Positions 13,479 through 28,320 of a stretch of 64,000 nt of DNA are shown one piece after another (positions within the stretch are counted from its first letter, which is position 1; each line of letters opens with the position of its first letter). The stretch comes from Lepturacanthus savala (Eukaryota; Chordata; Actinopteri; Scombriformes; Trichiuridae). Made by a program: the position numbers and the translations under genes. The stretch lies in contig CM060465.1 of NCBI GenBank assembly GCA_030544235.1, positions 14,579,988-14,643,987 on the forward strand, read 5' to 3'. The notes beneath the pieces were generated by a model. That model had not been told where the DNA came from. It worked only from the letters and a program-made list of their open reading frames with translations, and did no database searches.

Positions 13479-16400
13479 CACCCAGAGAACAAGTTTATGA
13501 TATTTAAAATGTTGGAAAACTTTGAATCGACTCCAAATACACTATTGTGATTCTCAAATAGTGATTGAAAACAATATTAGAATAACTTACAAAACGCAAA
13601 CAGTTAAAAATGCAAGAAGATAATTTAAATAATGAGGCTTTTTTCCACCAGAGAAGCTGTTGTATTTATTTATGAGTTTGAAACAGCCATTATGGGATTT
13701 ACACCATATTTTTTATAGCAGTGGGAAGATGTACAAATCCTTGATATTGCTGTCCCTGATTCAGGTAGATTAAAAACATTAAAATGTGTATGAAATTACA
13801 AAAGTGGTAAATACCGTTCTTTATAATTTTCCTGTTCATATTGATTATTTTTGAAATATTCCCATCTTATTATTATATTATGTCATCATATATTTTATAT
13901 ATTTTTAATATGTATTACCATACTTATATTATTAATATTTATAATATTTTACAGGGCAACACGGTGGGGTTAGGGCTGTTGTCTCACAGCTTCCTTCCAG
14001 CTTCCTCCCACAGTCCAAAAACATGCTGAGGTTAATTGGCGACTCTAAATTGTCCATAGGTGTGAGTGTGTGAGTGAATGATGTGTGTATTCCACGATTG
14101 GCTGGCGACGATCTGGGGTGTATCCCTGCCTCTCGCCGTAACACGCTGGGATAGGCTCCAGCAGACCCCTGCAACCCTAATGAGGAATAAGCGGGTATAG
14201 AAGATGAATGAATTAATTAATATTTTACATATTTTATGCATAATATGATCTGAGTTGAAACTTTGATTATAGTGCCCCCAACTGGTGTCCTTGTAAAAGC
14301 CAAGGCACAATGTAGAGATCCAAATATATGAAGCGAATATATAATGTATTCATCTGTTCTGTCTGTTCTCAGCCAGCACTCTGGAGCAAAGTGGGTGCAA
14401 TCCAGAAAAAATAAAAATGAATCTGGTCAAACTAAACAGAGAAGTGTACTGTTACATGTGGTTATGAAGCTACAATTTTCTATATAACAGTTAAATAAAA
14501 TCCCTTACTGAACAATGTCAGTGTCTAGATAAATAAATTTAAGTATTATACAAATTTGTATTTACTGCAATAAAGTATTAATGACTACTATATATGCAAT
14601 GTTAGACTGAGCATAACATGTAGTCTACCTTCATTAATATAAAGGGCGTGGAAAAAATGATGGAAACACTTCTCCATCTATTGTTAAAAACACTTCAACA
14701 GAATAATAAATAGTCCATAAATATGCTTATTGATTGTAATAAATAATGAGCAGATATGATATCTCATTTTTATTTTTTTAATGCATCGCTGGCTAGTTGA
14801 TGGTTGAGATGGTTGTAGATGAACTTTCCACCTCCTGGGCACAAACTATTGAACTGATTGTGAGATTTAGAACTCTTAGTGCCGTTTTTTTAAACATCAC
14901 TGCATTTCTGCACTCTACTATTGTGCAATCACCACCACAACCTTCATGTTGTCCAGAGAGACCTGAGTCGGTTTAAGGTCCGTCAACTATCTGTTAATTC
15001 AATTTCACCACCAGTGTCTGTCCTCTATCAGGTTCTGTCCTATCTATTCTCTTCATAAAGGCCTCTAAGCTCTGGCGATGTCTCACATCAACAGAGTGTA
15101 ATCTCTGCTGCTTATCACAACAAAAGCTGTTCCAGTTGATCTATGCCATGCTCATGCATTCATGAAGAACCAACCTCTTACCCACACCAGCAGTCACTCC
15201 AGCATGCTCTATTGGGCTTTGTGAAAGGTTGCCTGAGATACTGATTATGTGTTTGCTTGTGTGGGCAGGTAAGTGAAATCGCAGGTTTTCGTCATGTAGC
15301 TGTGGCTGTGTTCTCTTTTTTTTGTTCTTTTAATCTTTAAAAAAAATCTTATTTTCCTTTTTTGCTTTTTTTCTGCTTTCTCTCTCTCCCTATTTGTTGT
15401 TATGTTTTAGCCTTTTTTAATGTCTCTTCATTTATTCATTTTGAAACCCTCTTTATGGTAATTTAAATTCTATTTCCCCAACCTGTGTTTTATGTTTTTT
15501 TCCACCCACAGGAATCTGGTTTCAGTCCAGATCTGCTAAGCACATCTCTGCATCTTCATTTAATATTTTCTAACACTAAAGCTAAAACCTCTTACCAATG
15601 ATACTAATTAAAGTTCCGTTCCATTCCATCTGTCTGTTCTGAACAGAGTCGGGGTGCTGCAGTTGTGCCTGTTGGCTCACTGGGAACGCTTTGCTACAGT
15701 AAATGGAATAGAAGCTTGATTAGTCTCATTAATATGGCTTCCTTAAAAAGGTCTATAGTGTGTGATCAGGTCATTTTCTCTCTGATCAACATTTCAAACC
15801 ATGATATGCATTATTCACTTGTTGCATAGTGGTACATTTGGGACTATAACCCAACCCATAGGTGGCACTATAATATTAAACAGCAGAAGCTTGTCTTGCA
15901 GCAGCTGCAGCTGCCAGTCTAATCAGCCAGAAGAAATCCTGTGAATTATTATTATTTTTTAGTCTGGTTTGGTGTTTGCAAAGATTTTTATGTTATAGTT
16001 TCTGTGCATTTAATGACTAACTGAGGCAGACCATTTAGTAATAAGTGGTGATTTTGTTTCTAAAGAACATTCATGCGGTTAGTCTTAATTTCCTTCATGG
16101 AGACAGGTAATATTTCCAAAAAAAGCTATAAACTGAATTGTCGCTGGGCTTCCTGCCCAGTGGTTGTTTAATTTTTACATCTGCCCAGTTTCTGTGAGAT
16201 TACCTGATAACAATGTGGGTAATGCATGTAAAATTAAATCCTGGCTTGTGTTTTTATGAGGACTACACACCCAGTTCTCTGTCTGTTCAACTGTCTTTGG
16301 CCACTGCATCCACCTTTTAATAGACTTTTAAAACTATATCTGAAGTTTTTCATCAAAGGGCTGAAATGTGGGCCAGCCTCCAATCCCTCTTATACCAATA

Positions 16401-19400
16401 CTGTAACTTAAAATTATGCTTTTATTTCTTATGTGACCCCTTTTCTCTCAGCAACAATTTAAAATCTAGGCTACCTGCAGCAGACTGATTTTATTTTATT
16501 GTGCAATAGGCTACATTAACAGGTGTGTAGAGGGCGAGGCTGACCCTGCAGCATATAAAATCACCTCATGTTCTCATTGCAAAGGCAACAAACTGCTCCA
16601 CAGGATATGACTGTTTAGTCTTTATGGCAGAGCTTCTAAAGTATAACTAAAGAGTTGTGAATCTAAATGTCTATCAAGAATATGGAGCCTTTGGGTGTAA
16701 TGGAATTAATAATGTTTTATTTTTTTTCAAATAAATCCAGTAATGGCTTGAAAAACAGCAAAAGTGAGATGTCATGCTCCAGACAGAGCAGAGATATCAA
16801 ACACGATCTATCCAACAACCTTCAATCAATACACTTCAAGATCTGTATTTCACACTGAAGACATATAGACAGACATATAAAATAATCAGGGAAAATAAAG
16901 ACGTAAAGAGTAAACATTGACAATTTAATGAGTAGCCTACATTCAATCAAGGTCATGATGTATTGATGTAGTATTTGTAGTATTATATGTAGTATATGTA
17001 TTTACTTCATGTTTTCTAGATAATTATTGGACAATGTTGTGCACTAATTGGCATGGAGATCACAGATCTTCAATATTTTGTTTAGTTTATGTAAAATATT
17101 GTCTATTACTCCACCATTTTCTGTTTTTTATCACCACAGTGACATAACAAAGTATTGAACAGTCTATACAGAGCAAATAGTTTGTTATAGTTATTTTCAT
17201 ATCTCGAGCCTGGAGCAATTCTAGGATCAGACCTTTAGGGTTGTTGAGCACCATTGTAAAAAAAAAAGTGTCACATTTTTTGGGAAAGTCTGTGACTAAA
17301 CCATCAAATTAGATTAAGGTTATTTAAATTCTGAGCAGGATTAGCTTTTATTAGAAATGCAATGCACCAAATGTATAACATACTAACAGAAAATGACCTT
17401 TTCAATGTTTGTCTCTGCCTTTTTGTTTCTGTATTATATATAAATATTATTATATACAAATACATACACATAAAAATACACTTGAAAAGGGCTTGAAATC
17501 TACAAGCTGTTTTATAGTATTATTAAGTATTATATATTTTGTTAGATATTTTTTGTTGAAATGTTTTCTATAACAATTTTTCCTTAACACAACTATAAAT
17601 AAGAGATTCGCGAAGTCCTTTTATATACACAGTACAGGCCAAAAGTTAGGACACACCTTCTCATTCAATGTGTTTTCTTTATTTTCATGACTATTTACAT
17701 TGTAGAATCTCACCGAAGGCATCGAAACTATGAATGAACACGTGTTTATGGTGTTATGTACTTAACTAAAGAAGGTGAAACAACTGAAAACATGTTTTAT
17801 ATTCTAGTTTCTTCAAAATATCCACCTTTGTGGCATTCTCCTTATGAGCTTCAAGAGGTAGTCAGCTGAAATGGTTTTCACTTCATAGTTGTGCCATATA
17901 GTTTCATATAATTATTTATTATATATAGTATTATTTATACTTATTGCAATAATTGCTTTTGAATTCAATTTGTACAATATGTAATATACGTGCTTAACTT
18001 GCATATTGCATATTGTTTTGTGATTGGACGCTGGGGCTGAGGAGGCGGGATGAGCCATGGACTCCCTGAGCTCCGTTTACGTCCAAGTTTAACACAGGTT
18101 GTGCTGCTTCTCGTTTACAGCAAGTCATGCTGCTGGTCTCTGGAGGACTTTGACAACCCGAAAGAAGAAAACAGGCGGTAACCTAGAGTAAGTAAATTCA
18201 CGCTACGAGGCTGTTTTATTCGACATTAGACAGCGAAGCTGCACCTGTGGTCATGTTGTCAGGTCTAATAACGTCAATGTTACAGCGAACAGTTTATTAC
18301 GCAGCATGCAGCAGTAACGATTAGATAAGGCGTCAATGGTGTTAACACCCAAATAGATATAGACATGTGAGTCTGTGTGTGTAGTTATCGACTGGGTCCG
18401 TGTTAACATTAAAGTAAAACAACTTAAACACACTACGAATGTCGAGTCAAAGTCATGTTTTCTCACTCAGTTAATTTAATGCTAGCTGCTCTTGTTAGAC
18501 GACATTTTATTTGTTGGGTGAAATAACTTGAAGAAAGTGAAGAACTACTGTCTGTTTTGTATTTTCTACAGCTTTTTTTGAGTTCAGTTTCTCTGCGTTG
18601 TTCTATTGTTACAGTAGCTGTGGGTGGGGTAATTCCATAATTAACCCCTGGTGGAAAGTAACTATGTACATTTACTCAAGTAATAATGCAGTACTATTAC
18701 TGTTAATCTACGCCAAGTAACACACACATGTATTTCAAGATCAAAAACAAGTTGTATTATATACTATAATAATAACAACACACTTTAATTTTGATACTCT
18801 AAGTACATGTCTAATAGTACTCATGCACTTATTTTTTTCAGGCCAATATTTTGACTGTTGCTAAAGTAAATGATCTGAGTACTTTGTCCATTAGGTTAAC
18901 TCAAAATATTTAGTTGTATATTAAACTTCTCATGTGTAAACCTTACTGATAGAAGTGACCCGATTGTGAACCCTCACTCTGATTATTTACAGAAGTGGGT
19001 GAAACTATTCAGTTAGTTCCTCTAATGGTCAAACTTGCAACACCCAACATGGAGAGAGCGGTTTGTTGATAGAAGCTCTGCTGAGAGTAAGACCGGAGCA
19101 AAATAAGCAAAATAACTTGTCCTTGTTTTTGTTTTGTCTTTTTTACAGACAAAGAATGGCTGCACTGCGTCATCTGAAGCCGTGCCTTTCCATGGGCATC
19201 GCTATCTCTCAGTTTCACACAAGCAGCCGTGCCTCTGCCAAACAGCATTACAAAATGCTAATACTCGGAGGAGGAAGTGGGGGGATAGCGATGAGTGCAC
19301 GGATGAAGCGGTTGATGGGAGCTGAGAACGTGGCTGTGGTGGAGCCCAGTGAGGCAAGGATCCAGGAGTTTATGATTCAGCGCCTCTTGTTTTGTGATCA

Positions 19401-22400
19401 CTGTCATGACCTCGACTATAATACAAACTGGGGCGGAGCCTTTAATCCAAATTGTATCAAAATGGCAGTATGGCCTTCTTCAATTTTCAAATTGTGGCCT
19501 ATTCATTCATATTCTACATAATTAAGAAACTATATTTATTTGGTATAGATCCCTGTAAATAACCCACCATAATCATTTTAATGATTTTTCAATGAAAATG
19601 AGAATAATTATTAGAACATTATCATTCATTAAATATTGAAAATTGTATTTCAATTACAATATCAGTTAAAATAACCACAATTCAATAATTGTTCAGCTGT
19701 AAGTTATGGAAGGTATTGGCTTCCTTTCATTAAACTGTGAATTCATGCATTGTAGTCCAAGTTTTCATTCCATCAGACATATATAACTCACTATAACTTT
19801 ATCTTTTTTCTTTTTTGTAGATGCACTACTACCAGCCGATATGGACCCTGGTTGGTGCTGGGGCAAAAACTGTAGCTTCGTCAGGTCGGCCCACAGCAAG
19901 TGTTATGCCAACAGGAGTGCAGTGGGTGAAATCTAAAGTTCAGGAAATAAATCCAGACACAAATACTGTCCGCACAAGCGATGGGGCTGAAGTATGTTTG
20001 CATTAGGAACTCTTATTTGACAGTGTAAATATGATGATTTTCTTTTTTTAATTCTTTATGTTTAAATCCTAAAACTATTTAATAAATATCCTATATATGA
20101 TCTTGGACCTGAAGGTCAATTTGTAAATGGAAGAGATTATTTTTAAATGATATGATGATTTAAAGGTAAACCTGCTCCCTGTATCTTTCACATTACAGAT
20201 CTCCTATGAGTATTTGATTGTGGCTCTTGGTCTACAACTCCATTATGAGAAGGTGAGGTAATGCTTTGTCTGTAAAAGCTCTACTTCTACCTAATAGAAG
20301 AAGTTGCTCTTATATATAAATTCAGTTTCACACCAGGAAACATACACTTTTCCAATATGTAGATCAAAGGACTACCAGAAGGGTTCGAGCATCCAAATAT
20401 CGGGTCAAACTACTCTGTTCAAACTGTGGAGAAAACATGGAAGGCACTGCAGAACTTCAAAGAAGGAAACGCTGTGTTCTCGTTCCCAAATACTCCTGTG
20501 AAATGTGCCGGAGCTCCTCAGAAGATCATGTACCTGTCAGATGCTTTTCTCAGAAAGGTACTTAAATATTTTCACTAAAATAGAATCGTACTAGTAGGTG
20601 TTGGTTTCCAAACTAAATGAAGCTATTTTATATGTTCCTATTTAAGACAGGAAAAAGGGAAAAAGCCAATATAATATACAACACATCGCTACCTGTACTG
20701 TTCGGGATCAAGAAATATGCCGACTCACTGTGGGAAATAGTGAAAAAACGTGACCTTCAAGTGAACCTTCGACATAACCTGATTGAAGTGCGGGCGGACA
20801 AGAAAGAAGCTGTGTTTGAAAATCTGGACAAACCAGGAGAAACCAATGTGTTTGAGGTAACAGTTTTACTGAACTTCAACAACCTTTACTTTATGTTACT
20901 GGGCTGCATCGTACAATGGACAACCTACATATTGTACCATGCTGCACAATCTTTTTTCACTTTAAAGGTATATTATATTATTGAGTGGATATTAGCAACA
21001 TCTAGCAGAACATACTTGGCAGAAATGGAACATAATATTTACAAGAGTCTTTTAACTCGTATTTAATTTAATCAAAATAAGAATCGTTGCATTTACATTA
21101 CATTAGATTGATCTGCTTTGCAGAACAATGGTTCTAGAAAGTTGTTTTTAATCAAACTTGCCCTTAGAATTTTAAAATGATGAAAATATAATTTTTGTCT
21201 GTAATCACTTAACAAATTATTGAGATTTACATTTTGTCTCTTTGCACTTAAATATATGCCAGATCAAGGAAAGATATTCCAGTGAATGACTGTTTGTTGT
21301 CTTTAGTACGACCTGCTTCATGTCACGCCACCAATGGGACCTAATTTGGTGATTAAAGGCAGCCAGCTGGCTGATGAGGCCGGCTGGCTCGACGTGGATA
21401 AAGACAACCTGCAGCATAAGAGGTATCCAAACGTGTTTGGGATCGGCGACTGTACCAACCTGCCCACGGCTAAAACAGGTGCTGCTGTCGGTAAGTGACA
21501 ATTATCTCACCGGATGGACTATATTGCCGGATATGATCAATACTGTTTTATCTCTGTTTGTTCTTTTTTGTAATTTGAAAGGGACTATTTACAGTAACCA
21601 TATTGCACAAGAACCTATTTACACAAGACTATAAAATCATACACCACACCTAGTAGGTCTGCAATGTTGAGACTGAAAGGTTTTATCACTACAATTTGTT
21701 GGGACACTACCTTCCTTTAGGCTTTCACTTCAAGGCCTTTAAAATAATAAATAGGGCAGAACGGTGTTCTCCATTGTCTGATGCAGTTATTATATCATTA
21801 TTGTCTAAGGTGACAGCTGAACCTATGATTTGTCTGAAGCTGGATTGGTTTGGGTTTAAAACTGAATAAATTGAGAGAAAAGATCTCAGTTGGGTGTTCA
21901 CTAATAATTCCATGACTTTTACTAAACAGGAACTTTTTTTAGTTGATAGTTGTTTAGTTTGTGCTGTTTTTCAAACATCAGGGAAATTAAAGAAAACCAT
22001 GTTATCCTCCCAGGTCAAACTCCTGGCTGCTTGTAAATGGTTCTAGTGCAACACTGGGAGTGAAGGGTTCAAAGGCAACTTTGGGGGCATGGTTCACTCA
22101 GAACAGACCAGCAGCAGCCAGAGGAGGTCATGTTGGGATGTTTCCAAACAAATGCTTGTTACTTATCTCTATCTCTATTTTGGTCTAAAATCACACAGTC
22201 ACCATGCGTGTTATTTGTAAGCAGAGAGTTTGTGGATGTGTTTTCAATTCTCCAAAAGTAAGTTAGATTTGAGTAGGAGCTAGTGATAAGATGTGAAGAA
22301 AAATATCATGTGGCTTTTCCTACTGCAGAGGTGTATCAATGTAAAGGGTCTCCTGAGAATCCCATTTCCCTTAAACAAGCTAGATAACTCCTGAGAGAAC

Positions 22401-23666
22401 CAAGGTGTTATTTGATCTTTTATTCTGAATTTCTTCAGCAGTGCATGTGTATCAACAAAGGAGATAAAAGTCTTCATTAAAAAACCCAGAGCCAATTGTA
22501 AATCTGAGAAGTCCACTGTGAGGTGTATGTCACTATGGTGAAGATCAGTTTTAAAAAATTATCAAAGTGGCTAAAACACAACCAATTGCACAGTGATCAC
22601 TAATGTCAAATAAAAAAACACAGCAGGCGGTCATTTTGTCAGACTTTTTGGAGAATAGAAAGTCTGTTAGAGGAGACCAGGACTGTTAACCATATCTGAA
22701 TATTACTGTTATAGATCTCTATCACCTGTAGCTACTCAGATGAGTTGTTGAGCTGGTTTAAATTGAAGTCTCCCGTGACAATCAGCTCTTTATCAGAGTA
22801 TATTGAGATTAGAGCCATTAAATCATCAATGTAAATTCAATCTCCTGATGGCAGTCTGCAGATTCCTTTTACAACCACTGAGATAGGGCCTAACTGAACT
22901 CTCGGACAGGGTTTTTCCTCTGAGCTGATTCCAGACGTTAAGCTCACAAGTACAGCTGAGGCTAAGTAATTGGACCAGATTAGCACATTGTCTTTCCTTA
23001 TGTTCACTCCTAGTATTACATTTGTGTGACATACATCAACCAAAACAGGAACTGCTGCTATAACAAACTTCTCCTAATTAAAATAACAAATGCTTAGGCA
23101 GCATAAAGACAAAGTTCACTTCTTTTAACAGACATTTTGGGTTGTTTATACAGGAAGAAATGACCAGAAGCAGACATTTTACATGGATTACTTGGAATTG
23201 AATGCACCCAAAGTCTGACACCATCCTACATTTGCTACCATATAGAACATAAACGCTTTTGTTTATCTAAAAGCATGATAGGATGGTGTGTTGAGTCCAA
23301 ATTCTCAGGCTGACAAGTCTTTGTGTGATAAGACTATGTTCTCCTTGTTTTACTCTTGATTCACAAGCAAAATACATACATGAGGTGAACAGGCAACTCT
23401 AGTGTGTGTTCCTTTATGTGTGAATATCTGTGTGACAACCATAGACCATATAAATAACAGACATGTTAAAACCTGTTGGTTAGTAGACTTGTGTTTTGAC
23501 GCTTAAATGCAAGTGCGCCGTCTTGCTGTTTTAGACAGAAGTGTCTCACCCATGAACTTATTTGTGTGAGTGTGAAGGACAGGCCTGGTAGACAATGTGC
23601 TGCAGCTCCCTAGTGGTGACACACTCAAAGCTGCAACTAGTCTAGTTAATTAAGCTGAATTTGAAA

Positions 23667-23784
<118 letters not shown>

Positions 23785-26700
23785 GTCTTTGCAAATCTCT
23801 TATTTATAGTTGTGTTAATGAAAAAATAATGGAAATAGTTATAGAAAACATTTCAACAACATAACATTTGTTTTTTGTCTAATTTTTAGCTGCGCAGTCT
23901 GGCATCTTAAAAAGAACCATCAGCCAAGTTCTGAAAAATGAGAAACCTGATAAAAAGGTAAGTGACCATCAAAAGTCAACTATGACTTGACTTTTAACGA
24001 GTAACCCAACACCAGGTTAAACAAACTTTTACCGCCAAGACTTTCAGGGGTGTTAAGTACTCTTTAAGGAATTGAATCGCTTCTCACTTTGAAATACCAT
24101 GAAAAATACATAATCAGTAATCTCTGTATTTACAGTATGATGGCTACACTTCATGTCCATTGATTACAAGCTACAAAACAGTAATTCTGGCAGAGTTTGA
24201 CTACAATGGACAACCACTGGAAACGTTCCCCATCAATCAAGCCAAGGAAAGAAGAATAATGTACTTCATGAAAGCTGATATGATGCCTCAGCTTTATTGG
24301 CATGGGTTTCTCAGGTAGGTATATTAACAACATGCTAATGTTTGGTAGTAATTAATCTGTCATTTTATTATTTTATCTTTATTTCCTTTTGATCAGGGGC
24401 CTGTGGGGTGGACCGGGACCATTCAGGAAGCTCTTTCATCTTGGAATGAAATGAAACTTCTCACTAAGTCTGAATGTTAAGAATTAAATTCCATAAACCT
24501 TTTATAATCTCTAAAAGAGTAAAAGCACATAGTGGATACTACATTGATTATATTTGTAGTATAGTCCGGACATGATGACCTACAGAGCAAGAAGATAACA
24601 TAAAGTTGTGTTTTTGACATTACCATACAAAAAAGACCTTGTAATTAGAAAGGATTTCTCAAAGTGCAAAATAACCACTGATAATTAACCCTCAACTCAA
24701 CCAGAAATTTGTATAGTAGTTGGTTTAATTTATATTTATTGATTTTAAGGACTGTACATTATTTTGAGGGGCCACTGTATGATTTTACAGTGTTCTGAAA
24801 TTAAAAAACAGACAAAAAGAGGAAAACACCCAATTAACCAAATTTCGTCTTGATTTGACGAATAATTTCTTATTATCATAAACCATTAGTAGCCTAATGT
24901 TAGAACAGGAAGCATTTCGATGATATTCAACCATGGCACTTAAACACACATCTCCAGAGAAAACAGAATTAAACTTTTAGCTTCATAAATAATTTTTTAG
25001 AGACGATTCATAACACAATAGGACTTACTGTTGGTCAGTGCTATCGCATGATGTTTAGCTGTCCTCAAGTTTCCATGCTGCTGTTAATGCACCACGCCTG
25101 CGACACACCTCCTGGTGCTGGGCTCTACACTTGCACTAGTGGAAACTTGCACTTACAATTGCATTTTGGCATTTTTTGCACCTGAAATTTTGCTGCTTCA
25201 TCAAACCTATTACTCAACAAGCAGTGAGATTTTTTATGATGATTTTTTTAGTTGGGCTCTTGCAAAGTTTACTCTTCTTTTTCCAGAGTAATCAGCCCAT
25301 GTTGGAGTGAATTTCCAAAATTGCTTCTAAAATGTTGCCATTTATGTGCAAATTGCAATGAGCAAAATGTTAATGTATGTTGCTGTTGTGATACAATCAC
25401 ATGATAAATTGTTTTTGCAGGATATTGGAAAGATGCATAACCGTAGAACTGTAATCACTGTCTACAAGTTATTATACTTGAAAAAATCACTTATGGTAGA
25501 AGTCAGGTATTGTATGTATTTTCTGGTCATTTTCATTTCATTTTACAACTTGGATAAATCTATATATCAATTTCAGGAATAGTTAATGCATATTGATTTT
25601 TTACATATATCAGGGATTAACATCTTAGCGATACAGTTGGTGTTGCTTTTTAATCAGAAAACTCACTGACTCACTTATAAACATTCTTTTGTTATGCTAT
25701 TGCAGTCAAGGAAATTGCTGATGAATATATGATTATAAATCTATTTTAATGTAAGAATGTTGCATTTACTATTTTTTGTAGTTGCAATGTTTGTTCCAGG
25801 TGTATAACTGCAATTTGAGTAAAGCGCATGATGTGCGTGTCCACATGGTTAGATTACAAATATAAAACGTTTAAATCTACTGCATTGGACTTGACTGTCG
25901 GACTGTGTTTACTGGCTGTAGCAGAAATGATGCTTGGAACCAAAATATAAATTCATTCTTTTCTTGAAGAAATGCACTGTTTATTTTTCCACATTTTAAC
26001 TCTAAGTACAATTATCTTACTTTACTGCTGACAATGTCTTGTGTCAACAGTGTTTTGAGATTGATCAGTGTTTTCACTTTCTAGGACAAGACTCTTGATC
26101 TAAATTATTTATTCATTCTTTCATTGGTCTGCATTCATAATAATGAAATTTGTAATTTGCTTGATAATTTGATTTATTGAATTCTTAGTTGTCAAAGTTT
26201 TCATGGTGATGCAAGTTGATTGGTCCCAACTTGCCTTGTTACAGCAATAAATAAAATATATATTTTTATTCTAAATCAAAATGACATTTTTTATGTGCTT
26301 ATTGGTATCCTCTACTTAAATGTAGTGCTGCTAAAAGCTGTTCTCAAGGGCTTGAAACTCAGCATTTGTCTTGTGATTATTAAGTTTTTGTCTCTCTCTT
26401 TGTGGAAAAGGTGACTGCAGAATTGCAATAAAGCTGAGACATGTTTTAGGCAAAGACGCCACACACCAATGGTCCTTTTAAATGCGAGAGTGGAAAAAGG
26501 GAAATAAATTAAATTCCCACATTGTGACACATGAATCACCGCGCACCGGTTTGAACAAGAATGTTTGCTGTAGTCACACAACAACACCAGCAGGGAAAGT
26601 GTGGCAGTGAGCGCTGGTCCAGCTGCGCGCTCACACTAAAGAACTAAAGCCATTTCCCTGTTCACTCCGCTCTCCGCCACGTTGGTTCCTCTACGTGCGT

Positions 26701-28200
26701 GTGTCGCATTCTGCTGCGCACCGCCCGCGTTATGTTTGCGCTGAGGCGGGAAATGGCGTCTACAGCGGCCAGACATGGTTGATCCGTGACCAGCCAACCG
26801 AGCGACACACACAGCTGGCGGCAACGAGCACGGCCCGACCTCTGTCGGTGGCCGTCACGGTCGCGGCCGAGAGCTGACAACGACGACGCTGCGGCGGAGT
26901 TTCGACGAGCTTCCTCCTCCATATAGTCGGTGAGTACCGAACAACGTCAACATGTAAACAAACACAAAAACGGTTTGTCCCCCTCCCTCCGGTAGCCCGG
27001 TGCTAACTAGCAGCTAGCGCTAGCCAGCGGAGGGGGCGTAGTCTAATGGCTGGAAATAGTTATGGAAGGGAACAAAATGACGCGCTAGCCACAGCGCAGC
27101 TAGCACATATGCCGCTGTTTTAGCGACTAATTTGCATGTTAAACACAGACACGGCTGCACGTGTGACGGGAGCCGAGGGAGCTGAAGTGAAAAATACCCC
27201 ACGGCCTTGGCGTTTTGTTAGCCCGAAGCTAACTGTGGCTACTGACGTTAGCCACGGAGCCAACTGACGGCGTCTGGTTTCCGTTGAGATTGAGTTAATA
27301 CTAATTGATAGCAGATAAAACAAGGTGACGTGTCAGCTGTGGCCACGTGAACGGACGGTCTCCTGCTACCGTGTGTGATACACGGGCGTTAAACCAGATG
27401 TGGATGTAGGTTTCGTTTTTAATTAGGGTAGCGGAGTGTCAGCAGCTGGCTAACGTTAACGTTAGCGGTATGACGTAGTTGACGTTAATTCAGCCCGTGA
27501 TGTTACATAACGACGGTCAGCGGCGCTGTGATGTTTCTACTCTGATTTACAACGATGTCTCCTTTACAGTCTGGATGCAACTCTTCGAATCTCCAGTCGA
27601 CTGTTTTTACATTTGTTGTCCAGTGTTCACAAATACAGAATGCACAACTCAAGCTTTTAGAAATTATAATGTAAATTGAAGTTCAGAATCAGATCTTAAC
27701 ATAACATCTTAACATCATATTAAACATCCGGGATACCTTTGGATTCCAAGGATAAGTAATCGATTCCGCCTCAAATAACATTTTTAACAGAAAATTAATA
27801 ATTGTTTTTAGGATTTGAGCAGTGAGCAGTTTATTATTTTCACTTTGTTTTAGTCTGAATTTGTGAACAACGAAACGTGAACACGTTATTTCAATTCAAA
27901 AATAATCGGTGTGAGAAAATAAAATTAAAACGATTTATCTCAGACTAAGAATCAGCTTCACTATAAATATATCTAAATATATCTTCAACAGGCGTAGAAA
28001 CTGGAACTGAAAAATTGCAAACATCAATAGATGATTACATATTATGACATGATGAAACGAAAATCATTTATCCGCAAGATAATAGCTCAAGCTTTACACT
28101 GTTTTACTTGTGAATGTCATGTCATAACAAGGAACTGCATTACAGAAAAATGTAAATAAAATAATAAATGTAAATGATCATTAATAAATGTGTATGTATG

Positions 28201-28265
<65 letters not shown>

Positions 28266-28276
28266 ATGTAGGTAGG

Positions 28277-28320
<44 letters not shown>
